A DNA stretch of 64,000 nt from NCBI RefSeq assembly GCF_022682495.2, contig NC_071398.1, forward strand, positions 96,375,705 to 96,439,704. The letters are read 5' to 3'. Position 1 is the first letter of the stretch; every line of letters begins with the position of its first letter. This document shows positions 1 through 12,711 of this stretch, in pieces. The notes beneath the pieces are model-generated. The model had not been told where the DNA came from. It ran no database searches and saw nothing but the letters and a program-made list of their open reading frames with translations. A program made the position numbers and the translations under genes. The DNA is from Desmodus rotundus (Eukaryota > Chordata > Mammalia > Chiroptera > Phyllostomidae).

Positions 1-1540
1 CAAGTCACACCAAAAGATGTTAAGTCACAAGCACAGAGTCTTGGGACACAGCTAGTTCCTCGCCCTATCGTGAAGAATCTCATTTTCTCTCCCTCTCGGA
101 CTCTCCTCCTGGGTTCATTAGTAACGCTGTCAGCTCAGCCCTTTGCTCTCAAATAACAGGTGCCTTCTATCACGCTGCCCTCCGGGGCAGGGAACCCAAG
201 TTTAAAGCACCCTCTGTGGCCTCTGGTTTAGGCCCCGCACTGTGCTGCAGTCCTCTTCTTGCCGGATCCATCTGTTAGTCGTATTTCTTTGCAGGGGTTC
301 TCAGGTGTAGTAACGTGTAACCAAGGAACACATATGCATATATGCACAGCCCATGCACGCAGACAACGACATAGTGAAGGCTGGGAATGGGTGGCTGGGG
401 GTGGAGGGTGGCCAAGTGGGGGGAAATGGGAGACAGCTCTAGTAGTGTCAATGATAAAAAAAAAAAAGAGAGAGAGATTTCTTGGGGAGTTGGTTATTTT
501 TCCAAAGGGCTAGAGTCCCATAATACTCATTGATTTATACTCTCAAATGCTAAGTCACGAATCTGAAGGCAATACTTTATGAATCCCAGATGAGTGTCTG
601 ATACTTCTCTGAAGAGGGATTAGTAAAATGAGGAGCACTTAATTGGAGGTGACGAGCATCCAGTCCTCAACCACAGGGCTTCCAGACTGGCCTCATGGGC
701 TTAGAGTCTGTGCCCATTTGCTTGAGTGGAGGCTCCCCCATTGGCTTAAAACCTCCAATTCATTTTGCATGGAAAGCTTTGGGAAGAAAGGGAGGTAGGA
801 AATAGGTCTGTATGCATGGTTGACTCCTGGGCTATAAATAAACCCCAGCCAGTGAAGAAACACCCACAGCAGCACTTGCAGGAGCTGACAGAAACATTCC
901 AACAAGGCATGTGTGGTTGGCCAAGCTCTACTCCAGGAATGAATGGGCCTTCCCATATACAAAGCTCCTTTGAGAAACAAAACTGGACGCAGTGAAGCAG
1001 GGGGCCTCCTACTCCAGGGGCATTCTGTGCAAGCGGAGTAATTCTGGACTCCGAGCCCACAGACTCTAGGCAATCGGAACAGGGGAACCTGCCACTCGTC
1101 ATGGATCTTGTGAGGCCCTGGTCTGAGGCTTGCTGGGTCTCTGTGCAGGGCCTGGAGGCAGAACATCTGTTTTCTCAGCTACCCCTGCACCTTGTATTTT
1201 CTTTATTGTATTTATAATTATATTTATAACATTTATTATATTTATAATGTATGTAAGATATAAATACACAATTACATGTATACCTTTATGTACATACTTT
1301 TAAAGATATATATAACCATATGCACAGATATACATTGAACATATCACCATGAGTCTTTGCGGGGATAAGGTGGATGGGCATGGGGATTGGAGATGAAAAA
1401 AAGAGAAAGAGGCTTTTCATGCTCCAGTGATGATATACCTGAGACCAAACACAACTAAGAATGGGGAAGGATTTTCTCACGTGGGGAGAAGAGGTGGGAG
1501 AATATATCAAGCAGAAGAAATGACGTACAATTTATTCACT
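1..1540. other. Intergenic, no gene recognised
   Basis: Overlapping frames on both strands around 690-1170 show no known domain or codon signature. An A/T-rich low-complexity tract lies at about 1195-1290. Nothing else is supported. Confidence 0.6.
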
Positions 1541-1640
1541 TCCTAACAAACTCAACCCATATTGACAGAGCGCCTACTATGTGCTCGACACTGTGCTAGG
1601 CATTAAGGATGTGACAGCACACGGAGCAGACATCAACCCT
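1541..1640 (-). repeat. L2 3' end fragment (antisense)
   Basis: The stretch reads as the reverse complement of the L2 LINE 3' terminus (the ...cctactatgtgc... gcactgtgctagg family motif). It is old and diverged. Confidence 0.5.
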
Positions 1641-1644
1641 GAAT

Positions 1645-1830
1645 TTGCCAGGCTCTGTTCAAAGCATGTGACATATGCAAAATAGTTCTCACAATAACCC
1701 CATGAGACAGAGCTGCCGTTTTCACCCCCAGCTTAGACAATGGTCAAGTTCTGGTGCACAGGGGTTAGATGACGCGCCCAGTGCTGCACAACCAGTAAGT
1801 GGCAGAGCCAGGGTGTTAATGACAGCAGTA
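1645..1830 (-). repeat. MIR SINE fragment
   Basis: The order of motifs is that of an inverted MIR: a Ca-rich ...ctcacaataacccc, then atgagacag, then an accagtaagtggcagagcc tail. Divergence is high, as expected for this ancient tRNA-derived SINE. Confidence 0.65.
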
Positions 1831-2999
1831 TGACTTTGCAGCCCACGTGACCACAGACTTAAGTCACTCTCCATGCGGGCCTATACCCAGACAACAGCAG
1901 TGCGTGAGTTAGGTACTAGCGCAATGCAAAGGCTCCACGTTCTCCAGCTTTCTCCTGTCCCTTTCGCTTGATTATTAAATGAACTGGTTCAATCCCCATC
2001 CCAGCAACAGTGTGAAGTCTGGTCCATTTTCCACTGTTACAAAATCTTTGGGGGTAAGGCATAGTGGGCAAACGTACAGGATTCAGTCAATACTGCCACA
2101 AACACCCCTACTCTAAACCTGATTCTGGGCATGGCTATCTCCTCTCTCCCCCTGTATCAACTTTGGGATGAAATATCATGTGGTACCTTTTGCTCCGTGC
2201 AATCCCCCTGCTCCCCTGCCCCCAGCCCAGGACTATTTATAAGAGATATTTGCAGCACAGCTTTATTAAAGGTATATTAAAGGGAGGTAATGGAGGAAAG
2301 TAGGAGTCTGCAGAAAAGCTCAGTACAGATATCGACTTGTGGGAATTCAGGTGTTATCATCTTGAAAGTCCACCAGCCGATGTTGTGAGCCTGAGGCTGC
2401 TCAGCTCCAGCTTGATACCAGATGCTCTGGCCTCCTGCTCTTTGTAAATACTGTTTCTGTGGCATGGCAGCCTCCAAACCTGAAATCCTCCTGGGTTTTC
2501 TGTGCAGTGCGATTTGGCTCTTTGTGTTAGCTCTCTCCTCCCCAAACAGACCCAGTGATTTGGGGTGGAAGATGGGTGTGCACAGAACATACATCACAGA
2601 CAGGAGATTCAAAAACATTCCCTAGGGCCTGAAGGTTGCTACAGTCAATTCTTGTTTTAAATAGTTGGTGTTGCTCTCTACACTGTCCCAGAGGAAGATG
2701 ACAAAGTGCAGCTGGCGCACACAGGATGGGCATCTAACCTAGCCTGCAGGTGTGGAGGAGGAATGGCCTCCTCAGAAGAAGCGATAGCTTGACACTGAGA
2801 TCTTGAGGACAAAGTGAAGCCAGGTGAAGGGGAAACTGGGGGGATAAAAGTATTCCAAGCCAAACAGCCTAACCCCAGCCCAGGGTTGAAGGAATACCCA
2901 TTTAAGGACCCCCCACCCCCAAGACAGGTTTGTGTTATTAGAGAGTGAAGATTAATAAAGAGGGGGGCAAGGAAATGTGAATAGAGCCTGGTAGCCAGA
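1831..2999. other. Intergenic, nothing recognised
   Basis: Frames of 60-113 codons on both strands near 2277-2863 overlap each other and match no protein family I know. No repeat is recognised with confidence. Confidence 0.5.
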
Positions 3000-3715
3000 C
3001 TAAGGAACCAGAATTTATCTGAAGGTAGTGAAGATCCATAAAAAGAAGTTTATAGGAAGAGTATTGTAATCAAACTTACCTCCCCACTTCTTTCTCATTT
3101 CTCTCCCTCCCCTCTCTTTCTTTCCTTCTTTCCTTCTCTCTCCCTCTGATTCTTTCTTTCTTTCAGAAAGACCATGGTGGCTGAGATGTGGAGAATAAAT
3201 TATTGCAAGAAAGCAAGAGTGGAGGTTAACTTGGATAACAGTTGTGGGGCCAGAGAAAAGGGAGCTGGATTCAAGAGTTATTCAAGATTTGTAGGGAGAG
3301 GGGAGGCAGTGAAGGAGAAATAGGCATGAAGAATTGGCCACTGGCTGGATTGAGGGTGGAGTGATAGTTTCACTAGGACTGGAAATCAAAAAGGAAGGAA
3401 GTAGTTGAACGGGCACCAATTACATTCAATTTTGGACCTATTGAATAATGAGATTTCCAAATGGAGATGACCAGAGGAAAGTAGGATTTGCATACCTGGA
3501 GCTCATCTTGAGATGGAGTTGGGAATCGTCATCAAAGGTGGTAATTGGTGATGCTGGAGTAGGTAACATTACCTACTTACAGTGGCCACAGGAGAAGAGA
3601 AAAGGACCATAAGCCAAATGGCAACGAATACCATTGTTTTAGGGGTGAACAAGGAAAGAGGAGCCCAACATAAAGCCTAGAGAAGATGACATAAAGAGCT
3701 GGAAAGTAGGACAGT
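3000..3715 (-). repeat. L2 LINE fragment (antisense)
   Basis: Between about 3170 and 3710 the purine-rich text follows the antisense of L2 ORF2: a ggaaatcaaaaagg segment, an attttggacctattgaa segment (L2 antisense gttttggacatgttgaa) and a caaatggagatg segment, in the order expected. A pyrimidine-rich low-complexity tract sits at 3085-3165. Confidence 0.55.
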
Positions 3716-4686
3716 GAAACAAAGATAAAGTGTTTAAGGAGGCACAGAATAGTCAGCCATGTGCAAGCTCAGAGACACGTTCTGGAAATGGCTCTCCTGT
3801 GACTTACCCTTCCCTGATCTCATCATAAGCTTCTTGTGCCACCGTGGAGCGTGACATTTGCGCTCGGCAAACACTTCCTGACTGACAGCAGGCAGCCCTT
3901 CCTCCCTCCCCAAATATTGTGAGTCCACGCTCCTCTGTTAGAACAGATGTTGTTTTCCTTTGTGAGGGACATCTTAATAAAAACTTTAGGAAATCTGAAG
4001 CTAGGTCCTCTTACAGATAAATATCGCGGCAATTAATTTCTTGGTATGCCCTCTCTTTACATGGAAAATACAATATGCTTTAGAAAGGGGTGACTTTTCT
4101 CCTTTCTCTTTTACTGCCTCCTAGGGTCCACAGGTGAACCTCTTACTCCCTAAGGCAATGAAACACTTGAATAATTTATTACTCATTAGTAAATATAGCA
4201 AACGGACACTGATGTGTGTTGAAAGGCGTAGATCCTGAGGTGACTTGCTCACAGAGTGGCTGGTATCACGTAATGTGCTAAAGTTGCAACTAGGGGTTCA
4301 CGATCGCTGGACCTTGTAGAGCACAGGGTGGGTTCAGGTGGGACTAAGTCGCATTCAGAATCATCTGACTTCCAAAAGTCTTGTCACAGTTCCAGAAATT
4401 GGGTATCCAACCAACCACACAGAAAGAAAACATAAGTTGAGAAAAGACCTCTTGTAGTTAAAAACAGGAATAGAAACACTTTCACTTCCTTTAACTAGTG
4501 TGAAATTTATTTGCTCAGGCTTGTGAGTGATTGGAAATTGTCTTTTTTTTTTTTTTGGTTTGTTCCATTTAAATTCATCTTGATTTGAAAAACACTTACA
4601 GCCAACTAGAACATCTGGGGCTTTGGCAGCCATACATACTCTCCCCACAAGAGACAATACATCCCAGCTGGTTGGGTCCTTCAGGG
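3716..4686. other. Intergenic, nothing recognised
   Basis: No domain-bearing frame and no repeat family could be named here. A T-run lies at about 4542-4556. Confidence 0.5.
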
Positions 4687-4857
4687 CAGTGGTCCCCGAC
4701 TTTTTTGGCACCAAGGGCCAGTTTCGTGGAAGGTGGAAGACTGAAGAGGGGGTGCTCAGTTGAGCGTCAGGCGCAGGCCCACGGGGGAAGGGGTGGAGAG
4801 AAGATGGGAGGCGGAACTCAGGCGGGCTTCGCTGGTGGCAGGGGCTGGGGACCCCTG
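4687..4857. mobile_element. hAT-Charlie non-autonomous element (MER1-like)
   Basis: The element starts cagtggtcccc and ends ggggacccctg, so it has imperfect terminal inverted repeats of hAT type. The first third resembles the common mammalian ggcaccaagggccagtttcgtgg consensus. At 171 bp it is internally deleted relative to the family. No 8-bp target duplication survives. The exact family name is uncertain. Confidence 0.6.
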
Positions 4858-5600
4858 CTGCAGAGGGTGGTAGCTGCTGAACAAGATGGAATTAGCTCAA
4901 AGGCTGGCTGCACAAGGATATCATCCATGCACTTTCAGTCTTGGATAAAAGTTAGAAATGATTCCTAGAACATGTTTGTTTACTTAACTCGTTGTTCTTC
5001 GGATATACGAAGGTGAAGAGAAGCCCATTCTCCCCCTTTTTCGTTTCGCACTCACGATTGGGTGACATCTGTCTACAAATGGCCCACAACAATTTTTTCA
5101 GCTCAGGGAGGCCTTCTAGTTTTCTGGCTTGTAAGAAAGTGTGGGGTTTTTTTCGGTTTTTTCCCCAAGATTAAACTAGCCTGGGTCCAACTACTATCAG
5201 CTTCATGGGATGACCTTCGTTGGACATTTTATACAGCGTTCTTCTGCCTTTTTGTGGGGTCATTTGATGCATGTGGACAGCCTGTTTAGTCCTGTGTAAA
5301 ACCACGGAGAAGAACTTATCAGCTGCTGTCTACACATCACTCACAGAGACTCATAGTTCTTGGAAACACTCTTCTTTTTTCCGCAGATGAGTTGGTGGCC
5401 TTAAAAAAACAAACAGAATGAAACCACTTTCCACATTTGCTCCCCTGTGCCATATCTGTCAGAGATTCTAGAGCCCAAGACGGGATCCTGATACCACAAC
5501 CTAGTTGATCCTTTACCTGACAACTCCCATCCTTCCCGTCTGGCGTCCGGATGGCCTTCCTCCACAGGGGAACCACTTCGAAGCTCGGTTCTGCCTCCCG
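4858..5600. other. Intergenic, nothing recognised
   Basis: Short frames at 4992-5289 and 5337-5698 lack any recognisable motif. No repeat family is identified. Confidence 0.45.
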
Positions 5601-5604
5601 CTAC

Positions 5605-5760
5605 TTGCATGAAGCCACTTGACCTCCTGGCAAGCCACTTGACCTCTACGTGCCTTTGCTTCCATAGTGAAAGATGGATCGTGGACTATTTCTTTCATGA
5701 AGTTATTTATGAGAGTTAAATGAAAGTCTGCACTGTGGCCGGCAATAGGAACTTGAGAGA
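5605..5760 (+). repeat. MIR SINE fragment
   Basis: The text gcaagccacttgacctctac followed by a gagagttaaatgaaagt segment is in the order of a forward MIR core and 3' part. Confidence 0.55.
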
Positions 5761-6369
5761 AGCGAATTTACTTCTTTATGATGGACCATCTTGAATTTTA
5801 TTCTGCTGGGTTTAAATCTGTTCACGGGGAGGGGCTGCCTGGGAAGAGCAAGTGCGTCTTTGCAGCTAGAACTGAAAGGCCCTCCACACAGAGGAGCGAG
5901 AAGCCCTGCGGGGAGCCAGAAAGTTCTTTACAGTCTTCTGTGTGATTTGAAAATTGAACTGTCTTTGTACTTATTTGCAGCACAACATGGTTTTAGAAAC
6001 CTGTTCAACATGTTGTTCCAAGAAGCCATTATCGATGGATGGTGTCCCTATGTTGTCACTTAAAAACCTGGGCGTGTCTTTCTGAATTTCTCTTCTAGAA
6101 TAAGACACTAATTCATGTGGCTTCTTCCACTGTCTCCCCTGTGATCTGTACCGTACTTAAGAAATCATTTTCAAAACAGCAAGGTCAAGATTGGCTCTGG
6201 CCGTGGAACATGTTTTTGAAAGCAGTTGTAAGGGACTCAAAGCCAACAGGAAAATTAACCTTAAATTATAATCTCTATTTTATTGTTAACGTCTTAATCA
6301 GCAAGTCGCAAGTATAATTTGGTTCCTCAGTGGATGTTTTTGGATGTTAAAAATGGAGATTTTGGAACT

Positions 6370-6620
6370 GAAAATAAAAGATCAGGCCTTACCACTAACT
6401 AATAGACTGACTTTGGGAAAACTACTTAATTTCTCTGTGTCTAAGTTTTCTCACCTGTAAAATGAGAATCTAAGCCTCCATGCTCTGTAAGAGGTGAACA
6501 GTAGTGGTACCTAACAAAGCTGAGACTGCTGTGAGGATGCGATGATTTAATTCTGCAAAGCACTTAGAACAGTGCCTGGAATGCACTAAGTTCCTTGTAA
6601 GTATTTGTTAGTTAACTGAC
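6370..6620 (+). repeat. MIR SINE
   Basis: A nearly full MIR is readable: actttgggaaaactacttaa, ctcacctgtaaaatgagaat, gtgaggatgcgatgattt, then agcacttagaacagtgcctg. The order and spacing fit the forward consensus. Confidence 0.8.
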
Positions 6621-6699
6621 TAACTGATTGACTGTGAGCCAGTCCCCAGTGAAGGAAGCATGGGGAGGTGTGTAGGGCAGTTGTTACACAAGAGGAATC

Positions 6700-6870
6700 T
6701 TCGGAGACAGAGGGGTTGGACTGTGACTCTACCACTTGTGGACCGGAGGCCTGCAGCCATTGGTTTTCCCATCTGCAGAGTAAACTCAACAACCACATTG
6801 AGGAATTGTTGTGAAGTTTGCACTAACTGGGGTAAATAACCTCGCATAGAGCCTGGAACATGGGAGGAGA
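6700..6870 (+). repeat. MIR-family fragment
   Basis: A second diverged MIR-like copy follows: gactctaccacttgtgg, then cccatctgcagagtaaa, then gcatagagcctggaacatgg. Confidence 0.55.
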
Positions 6871-7489
6871 GAGCATATTCGAAAAGTAACTATGTAGCAT
6901 TAACCTTAGAAACTAAAAAGGTAGAAAAGAGGTAAATTCATAGCAGGAAGGATGTGGGTTAGCCAAGAGGAAGATTTCCCTGGAGTACATCCCATAAAAG
7001 GCTGGAAGGGTACACAGGGGTGGGGGCAGGGGGGTGGACTCTCCCTTAACGACATGAATTAGGCACCTGAACCAATCTGGCTGGGGAGGGTGTGAACTCC
7101 AGGGACATAGTGTACAGAACCGTCCCTCTATCCCTCACTCCTTTTCCTCCCTTTCTTCCACACTGACTGAGTGCCCGTTATGTGGAAATGCTCCCCCAGG
7201 CAGTGGCGGCGCATCTCTGACTGGAAACCAGTCCCTCTGCGTCAGAGGGCCATTATTCAGTGTCTGTGATTTGTAAGTGGAGAAACTTTGCTGGCTAAAC
7301 AGAAACTGCTGATGTTGAGAAAGTCAATGAGGCCTGCGGTAGTGACACAGATCTTTATTCCTGCAAAGCATTCTCCTAACTCTTCCAGTCAATCAACTAG
7401 GACGTAAGCACTTAGAGGCTATAGTGAGCGCTGGGAATATAAAGTTCATTGTACTATAAAGTCCAGTACATTTCATGTACTGGAATAGA

Positions 7490-7660
7490 GACAACAGCAG
7501 CAAGTTGAAATATAGGGTGGAAAGGACCTACGTTCTCCTAGAAACATCAGATCTGAGGGCCGAAGGAGAGAAAGAAGGATTAAAGTGGATTCCAAGGTGT
7601 CAGGTTGAGTCATTGGATGGGTTATATAACCAATGAGCAAGTCCTGGAATACGGAAGTAG
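7490..7660 (-). repeat. L2 LINE fragment (antisense)
   Basis: The segment ggattccaaggtgtcaggtt followed by gagtcattggatggg resembles the antisense L2 ORF2 text (aaggatgactccaaggtttctgg). Highly diverged. Confidence 0.4.
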
Positions 7661-7699
7661 GTTCGTGAAAAAAACAGCATGTAGTGTGAACAGTTGAAG

Positions 7700-8790
7700 T
7701 TTGAGAAAATATTTTTAGCTATTTCAAGTTGTAGTTATTATGAATAATGCTGCTGTGAGCATGGCTGTGCAAATATGTACAAAAAGGCTGCTTTCAATTC
7801 TTTTAGGTATATATCCAGAAGTGGAATTTCTAGATCATATGGTAATTCTACTTTTAATTTTTTTGGATGAATTGTCATACTGTTTTTTATAGTGGCTATA
7901 CCACCAACAGTGCCTAAGAGTTCCAATTTCTCCACATCCTTGTCAACACTTGTTATTTTTTTGTGTTTTGTTTTTTTTATAGTAGCCATTCCTCATGGGC
8001 GTGAGATGGTATTTCATTGTGGTTTTGACTTGCATTCCATAATGTTGGTGATGTTGAGCCTTTTCACATGTGTTCATTTGCCACCTGTATGTCTTCTTTA
8101 GAAAAATGCCTATTCGAGTCCTTCACTCATTTATGAACTGGCTTTAATTTTGTTGCTGTTGAGTTGTAGTAGTTCTCATATTCTAGATACTAATGTTGTG
8201 TCAGATATATAATTTATACATTTTCCCCATTCTGTAGGTTGCCTTTTCACTCTGTTGATAGTGTTCTGAATGCACGTTAAAAAAAATTAATTCCAATTTG
8301 TCAATTTTTTTCTTTTGTGGCCTGTACCCAAGAAATCATTGCTAAATTCAATGCCATGAGCTTTTGCCCTAGGTTTTCTTCCAAGAGTTTTATAATTTAG
8401 CTCTTATCTTTAGGTCTGTGATACATTTGAGTTGTTTTCTGTATGTGGTGTTAGGTAAAGATCCAACTTTATTCTTTTGCATGTGGATATCCAATTTTCT
8501 TAACGCCGCTGATTAAAGAGACTATCCCTTATTCATCGTGTAGTGGTGGCAACCTTATCAAAGATTATTTAAACATACATGTGAGGGTTTATTCCTAGAC
8601 TCTTTATGCCATCCCATTGGTCTATATGTCTATCTTTATGGCAGTGCCATAGTGTTTTGATGACTGTAGTTTTATAGTAGGTTTTGAAGTCACATTTTGA
8701 AGAAATGTGAGGCCTACAGCTTTATTTTTCTTTGCCAAGATTGTTTTAGCTACTTGCATTCCTTTGAGGGTTTTGCATGAATTTTAGCCT
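7700..8790 (-). mobile_element. L1 LINE fragment, ORF2 C-terminus plus 3' region (antisense)
   Basis: On the minus strand this reads as the end of L1 ORF2 and the proximal 3' region. On the plus strand the familiar antisense text is clear: ccagaagtggaatttctaga, tcatatggtaattctacttt, tccacatccttgtcaacact, tctatatgtctatctttatg. The minus-strand ORF2 frame is broken by stops and indels. The copy begins abruptly near 8790 and stops at about 7700, so it is truncated at both ends. It is an L1MA/L1MB-age copy by appearance. Confidence 0.85.
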
Positions 8791-9430
8791 CCGTGGGGCG
8801 TCCCTGCCCAACGGCCCTGCAGGGTGATCTCACACACTAAGAAACGGAAAGACCTCCACTGCTCACGAATGGGAAGACTTCATGGTGTGTAGATGTCGAT
8901 ACCATTGAAAGAGATCTACAGATTCAGAAAAATCATGACCTCTGTCAGAATCCCAGGTGAGGTAATGACTGAGGCGGCGCGACTGGATTTGAAACTGTGG
9001 ACTGATGGAGATAGGAGCATGTTGTACGTGGCAATGGAGAGCAGGGGGGCTCCGTAGGTTAATCACTGTGGGTTTCAAAAAAGTGAAACTTGAGTGATAG
9101 TCACCAAAGAGTGTTTGGAAAAAGGGCTGATGAAATAGTATTTGTGTAAGTGGACAGCAAATTGCTCATCGAAACAACTCCAGCGTCATGTGCCAGCTTT
9201 TGTTTACTGCTGCTCTTTCAGGGAACTCTTGAGCGTAACTGAAGGCCAGAATTCCCCTTTCTTCAGTATGTAAATCCCACTTACCCTTGATTTTCTGAAC
9301 TTCTTTTGGCATCCCATTCTACATCTTAAAGGCTTTAGAAATTTCTACTTGGGCAGTATCATGTTTTCATGTTTCTTATTTTAATCTAAATGTATTAACT
9401 CATCTTTATATACCTCATCAGTCAGAATCG
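8791..9430. other. Unassigned spacer between two L1 fragments
   Basis: The sequence between the antisense L1 and the sense L1 3' end matches no repeat that I recognise and has no convincing coding frame. Confidence 0.45.
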
Positions 9431-9440
9431 AAAGAAATGA

Positions 9441-9919
9441 GCCAAGTGCTGCAAGTAACCTAAGCGCCCGTCAGTAAATGAGTGGATCGATAAACTGTGG
9501 TACATTTACACGATGGAACACTACACAGCAGAAAAGAGAAGGAGCTCCTACCCTTCGCAACAGCATGGATGTAACTGGAGAGCATTATGCTAAGTGAAGT
9601 AAGCCAGGCATGAAAGACAAATACCAGATGATCTCACCTGTAAATGGAACCTAATTAACAAAACAAACAAGCAAGCAAAATATAACCAGAGATATTGAAA
9701 TTAAGAAGAAACTGACAGTAACCAGAGGGGAGAGGGGAGGGAAATAATGTGGGAAAGAAGGGAAAGGGTCATAAATGAACATGGACAAAGCCACAGTGGG
9801 GTAGGATTGATGGTGGGAGGTGGGGATGGGTAGGGTGGGGGAAAGTGGTGGTAGGAAAATGGAGACAACTGTATTTGAACATCAGTAAAAAGTATATATA
9901 TTTAAAAAAATAAACAAGC
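9441..9919 (+). mobile_element. 5'-truncated bat L1, 3' end
   Basis: The copy starts in the L1 3' region (gccaagtgctgcaagtaacc), continues through cactacacagcagaaaagag and atgctaagtgaagtaagcc, then a G-rich 3' UTR, and ends in an A-rich tail near 9895-9919. A degenerate target duplication may flank it: aaagaaatga at 9431-9440 and aaagaagtgg at 9920-9929 (8 of 10 match). It belongs to the same 3'-end family as the nested copy at 55054-55648. Confidence 0.8.
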
Positions 9920-10164
9920 AAAGAAGTGGTCCTTAGGAGGTCAAGATGTTGGGTCTGACTACAGTAGGAACCAGTTAATTTTGTTCTGACCCAAGACCAG
10001 AGGATGCACTTACTCATAACCCTAGCCTGTGCCCCCCTCTATGCGTGATTTTGGCCATTAAGAAATATAGGGTAGAATGTGTGAAAGGTGATGGGCAAGC
10101 TTATTCTTCGTTGGAGAGATAATTCTGATTATGTGTAATATTTGACTCAAAGAGGATTAATATA

Positions 10165-10330
10165 TTTTTTTCACTTACTCATTTGCTCACTCTTCCCATA
10201 CACACTCACTGAACATCCACACTGTGTGAGGAGTGTGGATACAGAGACAAATGCAGTTCCGGCCTCTCAGAGGCCGGTAGTTTAATACAGACGCATAAAT
10301 AGCACTGGGAGACATGTACAACACGGCAAG
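10165..10330 (-). repeat. L2 3' end fragment (antisense)
   Basis: The order cactcactgaacatccacac, gtggatacagagacaaatgc, ctctcagaggccggtagttt is that of inverted L2 3' sequence (…tattgagcacc…, …gatacaaagatgaa…, …gagcttacagtctag…). Confidence 0.5.
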
Positions 10331-11019
10331 GCAAGGGAAAGGGAGTAGTGAGCAACACTGCTATTACAGCTGCCGACAAACTCAAGAGTTGCCAGAGAAG
10401 CATGCCAGCCTCTTAGTCCATCTCAGACGAGCTGGTTACCGACATTCCTCTTGTTAAGAATCTACTTACTGTACTTTTTTTTTTATTAAGGGTGTGGTTG
10501 GGTGGCAGGGTTTGCATTACAGTATGCGCTGATACACATCAGGAAAAAGACGCACAGGGAAATCTCTCATTACGTACAGGGCGTCCAATAAGATCCTGGT
10601 AATTATATTTCATACGTGGGGTACTGCTGGGCCTCTAGTCTTGACCGATGTGAGTCACGCTGTTTATGAGACAGCTTTTGGGCAACATGATGAGCACAAG
10701 CACTGGTTTTTTTCCTTGCTGTCACCTCAAAGCCATCAGCAGTCAGAATCTCACAGGAGAGGGGCTGGAGCATTAGGACCAGCCACTGGAGCAGCCAGTC
10801 TTGGCCGTACAGTAAAATACACCATTACCGCGCTGTGATGCTCGGGGAAGGGCCCACAAATATATGTGTGAAGCAAAATATTCAGCATACGTTGGCCCTG
10901 GTGTTAGTTGATTCTGATCAGTGGCAGTAGAATGGCATAAACCTGGTACTTACAAACGCAAGCTTTAGGAGCTGAGTCTGGCTTGGCTGCTACTCTGTGA
11001 CGGTGTAATGTCAGTAAAG
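10331..11019. other. Intergenic, nothing recognised
   Basis: No coding or repeat signature is recognised apart from a short T-run at about 10476-10484. Confidence 0.45.
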
Positions 11020-11160
11020 CCAGCCATCCATCCATCCATCCATTTATTCATCATGTTCATTGAACATCATCTACGAACCAGGCCTTGGGTAGTTTTTGGG
11101 TGTAATGAGATAAAAATACACCTCTAGAGGCCTACATCCCAATGCAGAAGATGTATAAGT
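11020..11160 (-). repeat. (CATC)n microsatellite joined to an L2 3' end (antisense)
   Basis: A (CATC)n run at 11023-11044 merges into text like inverted L2 3' end (ttcattgaacatcatctacg, then cctacatcccaatgcagaag). Confidence 0.5.
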
Positions 11161-11870
11161 AAGCTCATGGTTATACTGTGGGGAGGTGTGGGGCAATAAT
11201 ATCCCGGATAAACATGGCGAGGTTTGGGAGCAGATGCAAGAGGCTCTGAAGGAAGCAAACGGCCCAGGAGATGGCTCCTGGAGGAAGTGGCTCCTGGCTG
11301 AAGTTTGGAGGCTCGTAAGAGTTGGGCAGCACAAGATGAAGAAGAGAAAAAAGTAAAGAGCACTTTTTGTTTAACACTGGCCTCTCTGATATCGGTTTTT
11401 CTAGAAAACAGGTTCCTGCCATTAGCGAGTACTCTTGTTCGTCCATTTTTGGGTAAGAACTTCCTCTGAGTGGGAAACCAGAAAACGAAGCATGCTGAGC
11501 AGGCTTCTCAAAACCACAGAAGAACTGTAACTCTCCGTGGAGACCCTTCGCGCAGCGGGACTGGCCGTGAGCCTTAGGGAGTCCGTGTCTTAGCTGGGGA
11601 GGCTTGCAGCACATCAGAAGGAACACTGGTTAGAGCTCGGACACCTCTTCTAAAGCAGCCTCATCTTGCACTTGCATGACCATGTTGCCCAAGTTCTGAG
11701 CTCGGGTAAGAAGCTGGGGGACCCAGGCTGCCGTCCTTAGTAACTTTTCTAGTGGATGGGGCCTGCTGAGCACTTTCCGTGGGATTTTCTACACTGCTTA
11801 GCGCCAAAGACAGGAAGAAATACGCATGTGAAAGCCCCGTTCCGTAGGCTACTGTTTATATTCCTTCATA
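11161..11870. other. Intergenic, no gene supported
   Basis: A minus-strand frame of 151 codons ends at 11171 and opens at 11626, but it is rich in Cys, Pro and Ser with no domain, and other frames overlap it. I treat it as chance. Confidence 0.5.
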
Positions 11871-11875
11871 TTATT

Positions 11876-12075
11876 TATTTATTTTTTTAATCCCCACCCG
11901 AAGATAGGTTTTTTCATTGATTTCAGAGAGTGAGGAGGCTGGGGGCAGGGGCATTGAGAAAGAGAGAGAAACATTGATTGGTTGCCTCCCATAGGCACCC
12001 CAGCTGGGGATGGAACTGGCAACCTTTTTGGTGAACAGGACGACATTCCAACCAAGTGAGCCACCAGCCAGGGTT
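11876..12075 (-). mobile_element. VES SINE (bat)
   Basis: On the minus strand it starts with the tRNA-like head (gccctggctggtggctcac), carries a degenerate B box (gttgccagttccatcccc), then the aatcaatgtttctctctctt region, and ends with an A-rich tail (on + the tttatttatttttttaatcc at 11876-11895). VES elements are confined to bats, so this identifies the order of the host. No clear target duplication was found. Confidence 0.85.
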
Positions 12076-12079
12076 CGGG

Positions 12080-12711
12080 TCCTCAATATGTAAAAACATG
12101 TCCAACAATGAGCTGTGTCTCTTCTGGGTGGGTGCCATGTATTCACTGAGTATTATTTTGTGGGTGATTTACAGACAATGCCAGGGATGCTGTTATAAGT
12201 GTCAAAAGAGCAAATTATGTAATGGTATGAAAGCTATGATTCTAAATTAGTATATATTAAAAATATACCAATCTTCTTAGCCTTCAAATGCTTTACCCCT
12301 GGGTTACTAACGCAGGGACTGCCACAGAGACGGCTCACAACCAAGAATACACAAGTAGATGGTGTGTGCTAAGTTCAAAAACTCCCTGTTCCATTGCAGA
12401 TTTCACAAAGAAGACATATCCCCAAATGTCACCGCCACCTCCCCTTTCCGGTAGACACACTGGCTACAAGTGGGGAAAGGGGTGTTTGTGGCAGGGGACA
12501 ATACTAGAAGCGCCTTCTCAGGGAGTTCTCAGAGTGTGAGAGGTCATGGCTCAGAGGAGGTCATGGCTCACGTCCCACTCCTGCCTCCCATTTCTGGAGA
12601 GTGTGCACATACGACATTTGATTTCACTTCACACGAGCCTAGGCCATGCTGTAGAGGGAGTAACAGGCAGGGAGTGGCTGTCTGCCCCAAAGACTGTTGT
12701 GAAGAAGAGCC
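12080..12711. other. Intergenic, nothing recognised
   Basis: Only short overlapping frames are present and none has a recognisable motif. Confidence 0.45.

Noticed and set aside
693..1166. 157-codon minus-strand frame
   Set aside because: Cys/Pro/Leu-rich with no domain, overlapped by other frames on both strands, and without an acceptable start or splice context.
7700..9919. Possible single L1 with 5' inversion (twin priming): antisense part 7700-8790 and sense 3' end 9441-9919
   Set aside because: The breakpoints are complementary at first sight. However, 640 bp of unrelated DNA separates the parts, the sense part has its own weak target duplication, and the two look like different L1 subfamilies.
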